In this document: in pieces, positions 1 to 7,119 of the stretch
How positions within the stretch are numbered: position 1 is the first letter of the stretch
Layout of the letters: every line of letters starts with the position of its first letter
Assembly: GCA_964446285.1 (NCBI GenBank)
Contig: CAYUNT010000095.1
Location: 1 to 17,098, forward strand
DNA: 17,098 nt
Origin: CAYUNT01 sp964446285
GTDB lineage: Bacteria > Sumerlaeota > Sumerlaeia > SLMS01 > CAYUNT01
Direction of reading: 5' to 3'
Program-made: the position numbers and the translations under genes
Notes under the pieces: model-generated
Databases searched by the model: none
The model's input: only the letters and a program-made list of their open reading frames with translations
What the model was told of the DNA's origin: nothing

Positions 1-39
1 GCCCCGCCTTCAGTCTTTTTCAGTTCCTTGCATACTTTA

Positions 40-75
40 GGTCCTTTGGGTCCCTTGGGTCCTTTAGGTCTCTTC
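40..75. repeat. Period-9 tandem array with GGTCC core
   Basis: Four 9-base units follow each other directly: ggtcctttg, ggtcccttg, ggtccttta and ggtctcttc. The unit start (ggtc) is invariant and the tail drifts. A second array of the same period and a similar core lies at 11963-11998. No coding frame of interest crosses it. The function is unknown; replication slippage could explain the amplification. Confidence 0.75.
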
Positions 76-116
76 TTCTTCCCAACCGCGCTCGCCTTCC
101 ATCTCTTCACTCATAG

Positions 117-137
117 CCCACAACCCACAACTCACAA
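117..137. repeat. Period-7 tandem array
   Basis: Three 7-base units are seen: cccacaa, cccacaa, ctcacaa. The array is non-coding, downstream of the phosphoesterase gene, and only 41 bases from the period-9 array. It is a short simple repeat of unknown role. Confidence 0.65.
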
Positions 138-197
138 CATATAGGATAACAGGCGGCAGAGGCCGAACGGGGGCGGGAATATACATCCGCCGGTCAT

Positions 198-1577
198 TCA
201 CTGAGCGACTGGGGGGGCGGTATGCAATGAAATTTCAGGATGCAGAGGGTCCGATCCGCTAAGAATCACAAAGTCGAAACTCTGCTCGATGGCGAATCGC
301 GACCGTCCCAATGGCCGCGCGCGAGCCTTCCAACTGCCCGTGTTGATCGTCCGCACCCCGGGGCGGTCAGCCGCCTGGTCTCCCTGCTTGCGGTTCCCCT
401 TTTTGCCTCTGGCTCCGGTGGGAGGCTGGGCGGCGGCCACGTTTTCGCACGCCTTGGATTGCATTTCCTTATCCGCCGTTTCCGGGGGAATGCTGGCGCG
501 ATGCGTATGGGCTGTGATTAGCAGCCGCAACGGCGCTCCGCCAGAGTTGCGCGCGAACTCCTCTGGGATCGATCGCAGGCGCGAAGGCGTCAGACGGGCC
601 GCTTCGGCTGCCAGGCGCTCTTCAATGCGTATCATGGGATGAACAGCGGCGGCGCAGGCGCAAATCGCAGCGGGGGAGCAAGCGGCGTCGGTGGAAGCGG
701 CGGGTTCCGCTGCTTGAGGAGTGGAAATGGCCTCGGCGATCAGCGCCAGCGCCTCGCGCAAAACGATCTGATGCGCAAGAGGCAGGTGGGGCAGCCAGAC
801 GCGCCTTAGCAGGTTCTCCAACTCGGGCAGAAAGTCCAGATTCGCCGCACACTCCCCGGAAGGCTCGGCGGGTCCGAAGAGAAAACGCCGCAGCGGCGCA
901 GCCATCAGACCCGGGGCGTGGGCGAGCGCATACCACAACGCCGCCGCCGCCCCGGGCATGAGGTCGAGGAGAGGACAGCGCGGCTCGAAGGCGTTGATAA
1001 GTCCGAGCACAAGATGGCTGCCCAGGCTGAGGGCGCGCGGGTCGCCAAATTCCTCGACGGCGTTGAAAGGATCAAACTGGGAACCATGTTCGGCGTGGAT
1101 GCCCGCCTCAGGATGGCGCCAGAGTGCAAGAGGCGCGCCGCTGCCCTGGCGTTCGTTCAAAAACGGCAAACGGGCGCGAAGGGCGGCCCAGACGGCGGGA
1201 TCGAGGAGTTCGTGGTCGTGATTGCCCACGACGAGCGAAACGGAAAGCCCCTCGGCGGCGGCGCGCGCAAGGGCCTGGAACCAGGGAGTATGCGCGCGGG
1301 CAATTTGCTCGATTTTTTCAGGGGCGCAGAGGCTGCCCTGGACTTGCAGCAAATCGAAGACGTCGCCGAGCAGGATCAGTTCGGCGGGTTCATGCGCGGC
1401 GGCCGATTGCGCCAAGAGCGCGTCGAGGAAGGCGGACCACCGGGCGTGCATGGCGGCGATGGGGTCGGCGAGGGATTTTGGTGTTTTGCGGCGCGGGATG
1501 CGTCCGGACCAATCGGCGAAATCCTCGAGGGCTTCTCCCTCGCCAAGGTGAAAATCGCTGGCAAAGGCAAACAACAT
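198..1577 (-). CDS. Calcineurin-like metallophosphoesterase with a large internal insert
   Basis: This 459-residue protein belongs to the calcineurin-like phosphoesterase superfamily, which hydrolyses phosphomono- or diesters at a two-metal site. All the metal motifs are visible: D8 and H10 in D-F-H-L-G, D72 in G-D-V-F-D-L, N119-H120-D121 in G-N-H-D-H-E, H164 in A-E-H-G, and H357/H359 in T-A-H-T-H-R. The order and the H-L-G and G-N-H-D signatures resemble the UDP-2,3-diacylglucosamine hydrolase (LpxH) branch. LpxH is only about 240 residues, however, and here about 190 residues of mostly helical sequence separate the H164 and H357 motifs. A polar, Lys/Gly-rich stretch (about 365-405) lies between T-A-H-T-H-R and I-N-T-G-S-W. 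The start is supported by TAGGAG nine bases upstream of the ATG. There is no signal peptide, so it is probably cytosolic. The gene is divergent from the pseudopilin operon. The substrate is unknown, and an LpxH role is not established. Confidence 0.88.
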   Translation of the reverse strand: MLFAFASDFHLGEGEALEDFADWSGRIPRRKTPKSLADPIAAMHARWSAFLDALLAQSAAAHEPAELILLGDVFDLLQVQGSLCAPEKIEQIARAHTPWFQALARAAAEGLSVSLVVGNHDHELLDPAVWAALRARLPFLNERQGSGAPLALWRHPEAGIHAEHGSQFDPFNAVEEFGDPRALSLGSHLVLGLINAFEPRCPLLDLMPGAAAALWYALAHAPGLMAAPLRRFLFGPAEPSGECAANLDFLPELENLLRRVWLPHLPLAHQIVLREALALIAEAISTPQAAEPAASTDAACSPAAICACAAAVHPMIRIEERLAAEAARLTPSRLRSIPEEFARNSGGAPLRLLITAHTHRASIPPETADKEMQSKACENVAAAQPPTGARGKKGNRKQGDQAADRPGVRTINTGSWKARARPLGRSRFAIEQSFDFVILSGSDPLHPEISLHTAPPVAQ

Positions 1578-2111
1578 AATAAGCGGCTCCTAAGTGAAAA
1601 TCCGGCATGCACAGGGTATTAAGTGATTTGAGGGCGCGGCGCGCAATTATCGCTTTTATTTCGCCGTTCAATTCCGGCCAATCCGGCGGGTTCGCCGGTC
1701 CTCGTTTTGAAGCCTTGCGCGCGCGCGGCGGGAAAGTCCCTGGAAGCAGCATGGATTATGGCTGGATTTTGCGTGGATTTCGCGGCGATCTCCCAAGGGG
1801 GCGGGCGGCGCCCGGACAGACACCCGAAACCAACGCGGACATCCACTTTTGAGTCCTGAAAGGAGCCAGAAAAAGGGAGATGCGCCTCCCCGGCAAATAT
1901 CTTCCGAAAAAAAGAGAAAATAGTTCGCCAGAGGGTCTTGACTTTGGCCACAATGCGCACTAAAAATTATCTTGGAGTCAGGGAGGAGGAGTGGAGTTTC
2001 CGGACTTGGTTTCCGGAAGGGAAAGAGGATTGCGCGAGCGGCGGGCTTGAGCCGCGCTCATAGGGCGTTGAGGCGCGTGTTCTCCCGAAACGGCCGCAAG
2101 GACACAGCCGC
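1578..2111. other. Divergent intergenic region, 534 bases
   Basis: This region separates the minus-strand phosphoesterase from the plus-strand pseudopilin-transglutaminase operon and must carry promoters for both. A plausible sigma70-type promoter for the rightward operon is listed at 1938-1966. Between it and the pseudopilin start, a short hairpin may form (gcggc, loop, gccgc, around 2038-2055). For the leftward gene I see only the ribosome-binding site and no convincing promoter. Open frames across the region have no ribosome-binding site and no recognisable protein, so I see no gene here. Confidence 0.55.
1938..1966 (+). promoter_or_regulatory. Possible sigma70-like promoter for the pseudopilin-transglutaminase operon
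   Basis: TTGACT (1938-1943, five of six to TTGACA) is followed after exactly 17 bases by TAAAAA (1961-1966, four of six to TATAAT) in a local AT-rich patch. It would leave a leader of roughly 140 bases before the pseudopilin ATG. This is assigned by pattern only, and the organism's sigma preferences are unknown. Confidence 0.4.
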
Positions 2112-2708
2112 ATGGCCACACAACAAGGATTTCCATCATTTTCTGGCGCGCTTGAAGAGCCGGAACCGTCATCGAAGCGCGCCGTTACGCTATTTGAATT
2201 GCTGATTGTGGTCCTGGTTACGGCAATTCTGGCGATTATTTTCGTTGTGTCGTCTCAGGTTTTGATTGTCCGGACCAAGATTAGCCGGGTGAAGGAAGAA
2301 CAGCGAGTTCTTGCCCGCGCCTTGGACAATTATCAGATGGATTATGACTTTCTGCCCTCGGAGGAAACCGGGCTGCGGGCGCTTGTGGCTCCCACGGCCT
2401 ATCTGGCCACAGTGCCGCGAGATCCATTTGGTCAAGGCGGGCAGTATTACCAATATGTCAAACTCGATCAGCGCGGGCGCCTATTCGCAGTGGTGAGCGC
2501 GGGGCCGGACGGGCATTTCAATCTGATCACGCCTTCTACAGCAGCGCGCGCCGGAGATTCCTCACGCGAAGCGGCGGCCACGGCTTCCGCATTTCACATT
2601 GTGGAGTCGCCCGATGGGTTGAATGAATTCCTCGCCACCTATTCGTATGATCCCACCAATGGGATGGTGAGCGACGGCGATCTGATTACTTTGGTCATTA
2701 CAAACTAA
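2112..2708 (+). CDS. Type II secretion-type pseudopilin, GspG-like
   Basis: This 198-residue pseudopilin would be cleaved and methylated by a prepilin peptidase and assembled into a type II secretion or related pseudopilus in the envelope. The class III leader is clear: a polar N-terminus with K22-R23-A24, then V-T-L-F-E-L-L with Glu29 at mature position +5, then a hydrophobic helix to about residue 50. The residue before the cut is Ala rather than the usual Gly. The body looks GspG-like: L-P-S-E-E-T-G-L-R-A-L-V (81-92), P-R-D-P-F-G (102-107) and G-P-D-G-H-F (131-136). The tail holds Y-D-P-T-N-G-M-V-S-D-G-D (179-190), shared with the second pseudopilin at 13263-13985. The ATG has AAGGAC about nine bases upstream. 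The stop overlaps the next start (TAATG), so the transglutaminase is probably translationally coupled. No other secretion genes are in the window. Confidence 0.88.
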   Translation: MATQQGFPSFSGALEEPEPSSKRAVTLFELLIVVLVTAILAIIFVVSSQVLIVRTKISRVKEEQRVLARALDNYQMDYDFLPSEETGLRALVAPTAYLATVPRDPFGQGGQYYQYVKLDQRGRLFAVVSAGPDGHFNLITPSTAARAGDSSREAAATASAFHIVESPDGLNEFLATYSYDPTNGMVSDGDLITLVITN

Positions 2709-5227
2709 TGGGCCTCCACGGGGGCGAGTCCATTCCAGCTCGGGGATTGCGGGAACGCATTTCACGGGCGATTGCGCCGTTTGAGGAGCGCGCGGAATCC
2801 AGATGGGAATGGCCCGGCCGCCGCGCTCTGGAATTTTCAACGTTTATCCTGATTTTGCTTGGCCTGTGCGCCCTGGCGCTCATTCCCCAGGCGCCGCGCG
2901 CTGTGGCGCTCGGAACCGCGCTGCTGCTCATTCCAGGCGCTATTGTATCGCGCCAGCCGCAATCGAAGGCATACAGCCGAGCGTGGAATGTGGCCACGCT
3001 GCTGTTCATGGCGCTGGCAATGGGCTTCACGCGCTGGACGCTTGATTCGGCGCTTCAGACCCTTGCAAATCTATGCTGTTTTCTTTATATTCAAAAAGCG
3101 TTCAATTTCCGAACCCCCCGCTCCTGTTTTCACACATGGATCATCACAATCATTGTATTTCTTCCCGCCCCGCTGGCGATGTCCACGCCGTCGATTGTGT
3201 ATGGCCTTTTGCTCATCTCGCTGTTCTGGGTCAGTTTGTGGCATCTGGGAGCGCTGGCGTGGTCGGCGGACTCGCGTCCCAATCCGCGCCGGCCGCCTCG
3301 CGGCCTGGCCGGGAAACTGGCGGCATTTGATATGAAGCCTTCTGAGGCGGCGGCGGGCCAGGAGGCGGATGGCCTGGATCGGTCCGTCCAACTGCGTCCG
3401 TGGGGTCTTCCGCTGCCGTTTGTGGCTCCTTACTTGCGCTTGGGGCTGGCTGGCATCGCTCTGACAGCTCTGGCGTTTTTCCTGATGCCCAGGCCCTTGT
3501 TTCCGCCTGGAGGCTGGGATTCCGAAAGCGAGCAGCAAGCCAGGGACCGTAAAAGCCTTCTCACAGGTTTCACGGATCAGATCGACCTCGATCAGTTGAG
3601 TTCCCTCCGGCCCAATCCGGCGGTGGCGCTTCGATTGAGCGGCAGCCCGATGCTTAGGCGCGAATCCATCCGCTTGCGCGCCACCACGCTGGATTATTTC
3701 GATGGCTTCCGCTGGCATGGATCGCGGATGTCTTCGACGGCCATTCGCCTCAAACGCCACACGACATCGCCCGAATACCGGCTGTCGGAGGCGGCTTTTG
3801 CCGCGGAGGGTGGCGCGCCGCGCGGAAAGATCGAGCGAATCCTTGTGCGGGCCGTGGATTTCCCCTTTCCCATTGTGCCGACTCTGCCTGGAGTGGTGGG
3901 CGTGGAGGGAATCGCCGGGGATTTGATATTGCGCCCGGATTATTCGCTCGAGACGGGAGGCCGCGAGGAACCGAAGGCTTATGCGCTTTTTGTGCGCCGC
4001 GATGAGAATTACGCTTCGGGAGCGAGTGCGGAGCCTCGCGATCCCAGCCAATCAAGAACGAGTGCAGAGCCTCACGATCCCGGCCAATCAAGTGCGAGTG
4101 CGGAGCCTCGCGATCTCAGCCAATCAAGTGCGAGTGCAGAGCCTCACGATCCCAATGCATTGGCGGCGCCCGGGCAGCAGTCAGGCCCCACGGCGGATCA
4201 TCTTCGCTTGCCGCGCCTTTTGGAGGGGACTTGGCTGAGCGATCTGGCCGCGCGCGTAACGGAAAGCGCGGATACGGACCTGCAAAAAGCCCGCCGCATC
4301 GAGATTTTCCTCAAACGCGAGGGGCAATACGATACCGATCTCAGCCAATATGCTTCGCTGAGCGGATCGCAGACCGTTAAGGAATTTCTGGTTTCGCGCC
4401 ATCCCCGGGGGCATTGCGAATTGTTCGCCACGGGCATGGTCCTTCTGGCGCGACAGGCTGGATTGCCAAGCCGCATTGTGACCGGCTTTCTGGGGGGGGA
4501 TTTTGAGGAGGCCAGCCAGAGTCTTCTGGTTCGCTATTGCCATGCGCACGCCTGGGTCGAGGTCTGGATCGCCGGGCGCGGATGGATGACTTTTGACCCG
4601 ACGCCCTCAGCGCCGCTAGTGAATATCTCCGACCGCATTCCGTTTTCTCATCTGCGCACTTGGTCGGAAAAGGTGCTGACGGGCTGGCGGCGCCTCGTGA
4701 CCGAAGATGAAAACAGCGCGCGCCGCCAAGCGCTTGCCTGGGTTGGCGACCGGCTTGAACAAGTGTTCGGACCCTTGGGATCGCATGGAACGCATGGATT
4801 TTGGGGGCAAATTGCGCAGGGATTGCACGATCCATTCACACGCAAACTGGCGGTCATACTGCTGGCCGCAAACGCGCTTGCCATCTGGGGATGGAGCCGG
4901 GCGCGGCGGCGTTTTGCATTGTGGCGGGGCGGGAAAGGCGCCCGGGATCGGCGCGCGATGGCGGATCGCGGGACTCTCGATGCCTTGTGGCGCGTGCTGG
5001 CGAGCGCTGTGGGAGGGCGTGCGATCCTCGACGCGCCGCGCGGCGCCACGCTGGCTGAATTTCTTGAAACCGAGGCGCGGCGGCGTGGCCTTCCAGCGTC
5101 CGCGTATGCAAAGGCCCTGGAAATGTATCAAATTCGCCGGTTTGGCGGCAAAGAATGGTCGCAAAACGAGGAGCGCGATTTCCAAAGGGAAATTGAACGG
5201 ATACGCGCTGTTACTAACGTCGGATGA
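2708..5227 (+). CDS. TgpA-type membrane transglutaminase-like protein (DUF3488-transglutaminase core)
   Basis: This is an 839-residue inner-membrane protein with a periplasmic transglutaminase-like cysteine peptidase domain. The N-terminal third has several membrane segments (about 43-60, 64-80, 95-107, 115-130, 143-158, 162-185 and 240-260), as in the DUF3488 part of TgpA proteins. Next comes an extracytoplasmic linker with D-Y-F-D-G-F-R-W (329-336), typical of the family. The transglutaminase core spans about 505-632, with catalytic Cys570 (R-G-H-C-E-L-F-A), His614 (H-A-W-V-E-V) and Asp630 (F-D-P-T-P). One more membrane segment (about 713-730) precedes a cytosolic DUF4129-like tail. Residues 439-483 are an odd hydrophilic insert made of about 3.7 copies of a 12-residue repeat, encoded by 36-bp DNA repeats. 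It overlaps the pseudopilin stop by one base. The MoxR ATPase and DUF58 partners common beside TgpA genes are absent. Substrates of this class are mostly unknown. Confidence 0.9.
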   Translation: MGLHGGESIPARGLRERISRAIAPFEERAESRWEWPGRRALEFSTFILILLGLCALALIPQAPRAVALGTALLLIPGAIVSRQPQSKAYSRAWNVATLLFMALAMGFTRWTLDSALQTLANLCCFLYIQKAFNFRTPRSCFHTWIITIIVFLPAPLAMSTPSIVYGLLLISLFWVSLWHLGALAWSADSRPNPRRPPRGLAGKLAAFDMKPSEAAAGQEADGLDRSVQLRPWGLPLPFVAPYLRLGLAGIALTALAFFLMPRPLFPPGGWDSESEQQARDRKSLLTGFTDQIDLDQLSSLRPNPAVALRLSGSPMLRRESIRLRATTLDYFDGFRWHGSRMSSTAIRLKRHTTSPEYRLSEAAFAAEGGAPRGKIERILVRAVDFPFPIVPTLPGVVGVEGIAGDLILRPDYSLETGGREEPKAYALFVRRDENYASGASAEPRDPSQSRTSAEPHDPGQSSASAEPRDLSQSSASAEPHDPNALAAPGQQSGPTADHLRLPRLLEGTWLSDLAARVTESADTDLQKARRIEIFLKREGQYDTDLSQYASLSGSQTVKEFLVSRHPRGHCELFATGMVLLARQAGLPSRIVTGFLGGDFEEASQSLLVRYCHAHAWVEVWIAGRGWMTFDPTPSAPLVNISDRIPFSHLRTWSEKVLTGWRRLVTEDENSARRQALAWVGDRLEQVFGPLGSHGTHGFWGQIAQGLHDPFTRKLAVILLAANALAIWGWSRARRRFALWRGGKGARDRRAMADRGTLDALWRVLASAVGGRAILDAPRGATLAEFLETEARRRGLPASAYAKALEMYQIRRFGGKEWSQNEERDFQREIERIRAVTNVG
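4021..4153 (+). repeat. In-frame 36-bp tandem repeat inside the transglutaminase gene
   Basis: Units lie at 4021-4056, 4057-4092, 4093-4128 and a partial fourth at 4129-4153. Each full unit encodes 12 residues of the type (A/T)-S-A-E-P-(R/H)-D-P-x-Q-S-S. Units alternate: the first and third read S-A-E-P-R-D, the second and fourth S-A-E-P-H-D. The same third-codon-region differences recur (gcggagcctcgcg versus gcagagcctcacg), so the array looks like a duplicated 72-bp dimer. Bases 4022-4047 match the inverted intergenic copy at 7088-7113 exactly over 26 bases. The insert sits in a loop before the transglutaminase core and keeps frame. Confidence 0.9.
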
Positions 5228-5265
5228 GGACTGAGGATGGACCAGCCCGCCTTGCCGCTTCCTGG

Positions 5266-5913
5266 CTAGAAAGGCTTCCCGAGGTTGGTCAGGCGGAATC
5301 CGAAGAAGATCAGGATTGTGTAGCGCGTATAGTAGGTTTCGTTCCCAAATACAGGGGTATCAAGAACAAGAGTGCCTGAGGTCGCCTTTTCGCTATGAAC
5401 CGCCATGCGATTGCGCCCCCATTGACGGTTGATTTTGAATAAGGCAAGTTCCGGAGTTTTCAATGAGCCTGACATTGCATTGCCAGGAACCGGAATCCCA
5501 ATTGACGGGATGCCGAAGAGAAATTCGTAGTCGTCGATGCCCGCCGCGGCCACCCGTGGATAGACAATGATATCGGCCTTGTCCGCGGAGGGAGCCGCTT
5601 CCATCGAGGCTTTGAGCAGGCGTTCTCGCAGGCTGAGCAGGACGTATTTGCTATCGACCGCGTCAAATTTGTCTTCCTGAATGAAAAATCGGTGTCCCGC
5701 GAGCGAGGAAAAATCCATCTGATCAAGCGTGCCTTCGGCGCTTTTCGAGAGAAGAGCCTGCTCGATGGCCGTGCGCGGCGTTGTGGTTACACGAGCCGTT
5801 GTGCATCCTCCCGTCACAGCCAAAAACAGGAGCAAAAGAAACAAAACGCCTCCGGCCAGCAGACAATTCCTCCGCATATAAATTCGCCAGGCAGGCAAAT
5901 GTCGTGAATGCAT
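5266..5913 (-). CDS. Putative lipoprotein resembling the DUF6655 family
   Basis: This 215-residue predicted lipoprotein has no known function. From the chosen ATG, the n-region contains R10, R14 and R15. A very hydrophobic core (about 18-33) leads to V-T-G-G-C with Cys37 as the likely lipidated residue; the lipobox is loose but acceptable. The mature part begins T-T-P-R-T-A-I-E-Q, followed by a domain with D-F-S-S-L-A-G, a long helical stretch and D-I-I-V-Y-P-R, then G-I-D-D-Y-E-F-L-F-G-I-P. This pattern resembles DUF6655 lipoproteins of planctomycete-like genomes; I recall it from memory and did not search. An ATG at 6003 gives 30 more residues but lacks a ribosome-binding site. The ATG at 5913 has GAGGTG six bases upstream, so it is preferred. 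The gene converges on the transglutaminase gene with a 38-base gap, where I see no terminator. Confidence 0.78.
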   Translation of the reverse strand: MHSRHLPAWRIYMRRNCLLAGGVLFLLLLFLAVTGGCTTARVTTTPRTAIEQALLSKSAEGTLDQMDFSSLAGHRFFIQEDKFDAVDSKYVLLSLRERLLKASMEAAPSADKADIIVYPRVAAAGIDDYEFLFGIPSIGIPVPGNAMSGSLKTPELALFKINRQWGRNRMAVHSEKATSGTLVLDTPVFGNETYYTRYTILIFFGFRLTNLGKPF

Positions 5914-6220
5914 CGCAGTCACCTCTTCGAAGAATACTGTGGCGAAGGCGCGGCAGGCGCCCAGACTGCTTATCCTGCTAATCTTTCCGCGGGCAAATAG
6001 CAACTCAAACGTGAACAGACGCGGGCGAGAAAATGATTTCGCGCCGCGCGGATTTTTTCTTGACGTTGTTGAGGAATCGCGAGCGTGCTCGAAGCAGCGT
6101 TTCGCCCAAGGCGGCGTCCGCGCAAAAATCAGGTCCCTCTGCTCTGTTTGCCGCGCGCGCCGTTCCTGCTCTATCGGGCCGCTTGTTCCTCATCCCGTTT
6201 CCCTCGCAGGAGGCATTGCC
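5914..6220. other. Divergent intergenic region, 307 bases
   Basis: This gap lies between the minus-strand lipoprotein and the plus-strand CofE-like gene. The frame of the CofE-like gene stays open back to 5939, but the open stretch has no ribosome-binding site and no family similarity, so I leave it out of the gene. A TTGACG near 6060 could be a -35 element, but I find no matching -10. I see no RNA gene here. Confidence 0.5.
6206..6213 (+). promoter_or_regulatory. Ribosome-binding site that fixes the CofE-like start
   Basis: GCAGGAGG ends seven bases before the ATG at 6221. It is the strongest Shine-Dalgarno match in this region and decides against the longer open frame that begins at 5939. 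Confidence 0.75.
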
Positions 6221-7012
6221 ATGACGACCACCGCGCTAGCCGCTCCCGCCCTGATTCCTTCCCCCTCCACTTCCGATCTATTGCCCAAATCAGCGGATTC
6301 CCACGATGCCGCCCCGTCCGGCGCCGGACTCTGGTCCAATCCGAAGAGATCGGCCACGATTACAGTCCGGGGGGCAACATACGCCCGGCTTCCCATCCGC
6401 ACGCACCGCGTAACCGCCGAGGACAACATTGTCGAAGTGGTGGATCATGCGACCGCGCCTTACCGACAACCGGGCGATGTGATTTTCGTCAGTGAAAAAG
6501 TTGTGGCGATCACGCAGGGGCGGGCGATTCCCGAAAAAGACATCCGCATCGGATTCACGGCCTGGGCGTTGTGGCGTTTCGTGCGCAAGGTGCCTTACGG
6601 AATCGGCCTGCGCAGCCCGGCGACGATGCAGTGCGCGGTGAACGAATGCGGCGCGGGGCGCATCTGGCTGGCCTCGATCGCGGGCGCGTTGGGGAAATTG
6701 ATGGGGCGGCGCGGGGATTTCTACCGGGTGGCCGGGATGCAGGCGGCCACAATCGACGCCGCGGGGACTTCGCCCATGCAGCCCGATTGTGTTGTGCTGG
6801 GACCGAAGGAGCCGGAACGCGTGACGGCGGCCATTCGCGGCGCGACAGGCTGCGAGGCGGCCATTGTGGATGTGAATGACATTGGCGGCTCGTGGGCGCT
6901 GGCCTGCACGGGCGGCGCGGACCGGCGGCTCGTCGAGGCCTGCCTGAAGGATAATCCTCTCGGGCAAGGCGACGAGCAAACGCCCATCGGAATTCTTCGC
7001 CGGATCGGATAA
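6221..7012 (+). CDS. CofE/F420-0:gamma-glutamyl ligase family protein
   Basis: This 263-residue protein belongs to the F420-ligase (PF01996) family. The founding member, CofE, adds L-glutamates to coenzyme F420-0 using GTP. Recognisable pieces are I-R-T-H-R-V-T-A-E-D-N-I-V-E-V-V (59-74), G-D-V-I-F-V-S-E-K-V-V-A-I-T-Q-G-R (85-101), D-V-N-D-I-G-G (217-223) and a C-terminal N-P-L-G-Q-G-D-E-Q-T-P-I (245-256). The first 45 residues are an Ala/Ser/Pro-rich extension without a recognisable signal peptide. Many bacteria that do not make F420 carry family members of unknown substrate, and no other F420 gene is in this window. I therefore call the family, not the reaction. The gene stands alone and is followed by a hairpin terminator at 7095-7119. 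Confidence 0.78.
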   Translation: MTTTALAAPALIPSPSTSDLLPKSADSHDAAPSGAGLWSNPKRSATITVRGATYARLPIRTHRVTAEDNIVEVVDHATAPYRQPGDVIFVSEKVVAITQGRAIPEKDIRIGFTAWALWRFVRKVPYGIGLRSPATMQCAVNECGAGRIWLASIAGALGKLMGRRGDFYRVAGMQAATIDAAGTSPMQPDCVVLGPKEPERVTAAIRGATGCEAAIVDVNDIGGSWALACTGGADRRLVEACLKDNPLGQGDEQTPIGILRRIG

Positions 7013-7014
7013 AT

Positions 7015-7048
7015 CCCGCGCCTGTGCCTTTCCCGCGCCTGTGCCTTT
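7015..7048. repeat. Perfect 17-bp direct repeat, two copies
   Basis: The unit cccgcgcctgtgccttt occurs at 7015-7031 and again directly after at 7032-7048. It begins three bases after the stop codon of the CofE-like gene. The end of the second copy runs into cgtggtc, whose complement resembles the accacaaaggcac element at 9336. The role is unknown. Confidence 0.8.
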
Positions 7049-7087
7049 CGTGGTCTCATCTGCCGTTTTTAGGATAAAGGCTTTCGC

Positions 7088-7113
7088 CTGGGATCGCGAG
7101 GCTCCGCACTCGC
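7088..7113 (-). repeat. Inverted intergenic copy of the 26-bp transglutaminase repeat
   Basis: Read on the minus strand, these 26 bases are identical to 4022-4047 inside the transglutaminase gene. Flanks differ on both sides, so the match is a bounded element. It contains the palindromic arms used by the terminator at 7095-7119. Read in the matching minus-strand frame it would encode A-S-A-E-P-R-D-P, but there is no gene on that strand here. Confidence 0.88.
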
Positions 7114-7119
7114 GTTTTT
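7095..7119 (+). terminator. Intrinsic terminator after the CofE-like gene
   Basis: A perfect six-pair GC-rich stem, CGCGAG (7095-7100) with CTCGCG (7109-7114), encloses an eight-base loop and is followed directly by TTTTT (7115-7119). It lies about 80 bases past the stop codon. The stem is built from the dispersed repeat. On sequence alone it looks like a good rho-independent terminator. Confidence 0.7.

Larger units (their letters stand above)
1..197. other. Non-coding stretch at the window edge, with short-period arrays
   Basis: This stretch lies downstream of the minus-strand phosphoesterase. I see no gene, tRNA or clear terminator in it. It holds a period-9 array and a period-7 array, both listed separately. 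Everything up to about position 140 is unusually pyrimidine-rich compared with the coding DNA around it. A neighbouring gene may end just outside the window on the left. Confidence 0.6.

Noticed and set aside
918..1622. A 234-codon plus-strand open frame opposite the phosphoesterase
   Set aside because: It is Gly/Arg-rich with no motif. The minus strand has all metal-binding motifs and a good ribosome-binding site.
3071..4051. A 326-codon minus-strand open frame inside the transglutaminase gene
   Set aside because: It is basic and low in hydrophobic structure, and it overlaps a protein with intact membrane segments and linker motifs on the other strand.
4021..4153. The 36-bp tandem as a CRISPR array
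   Set aside because: The units are directly adjacent with no unique spacers, they stay in frame inside a gene, and no cas gene is present.
5939..6220. An N-terminal extension of the CofE-like protein back to 5939
   Set aside because: The extension is Arg-rich, has no ribosome-binding site and partly runs into the lipoprotein gene's upstream region. The ATG at 6221 has a strong ribosome-binding site.
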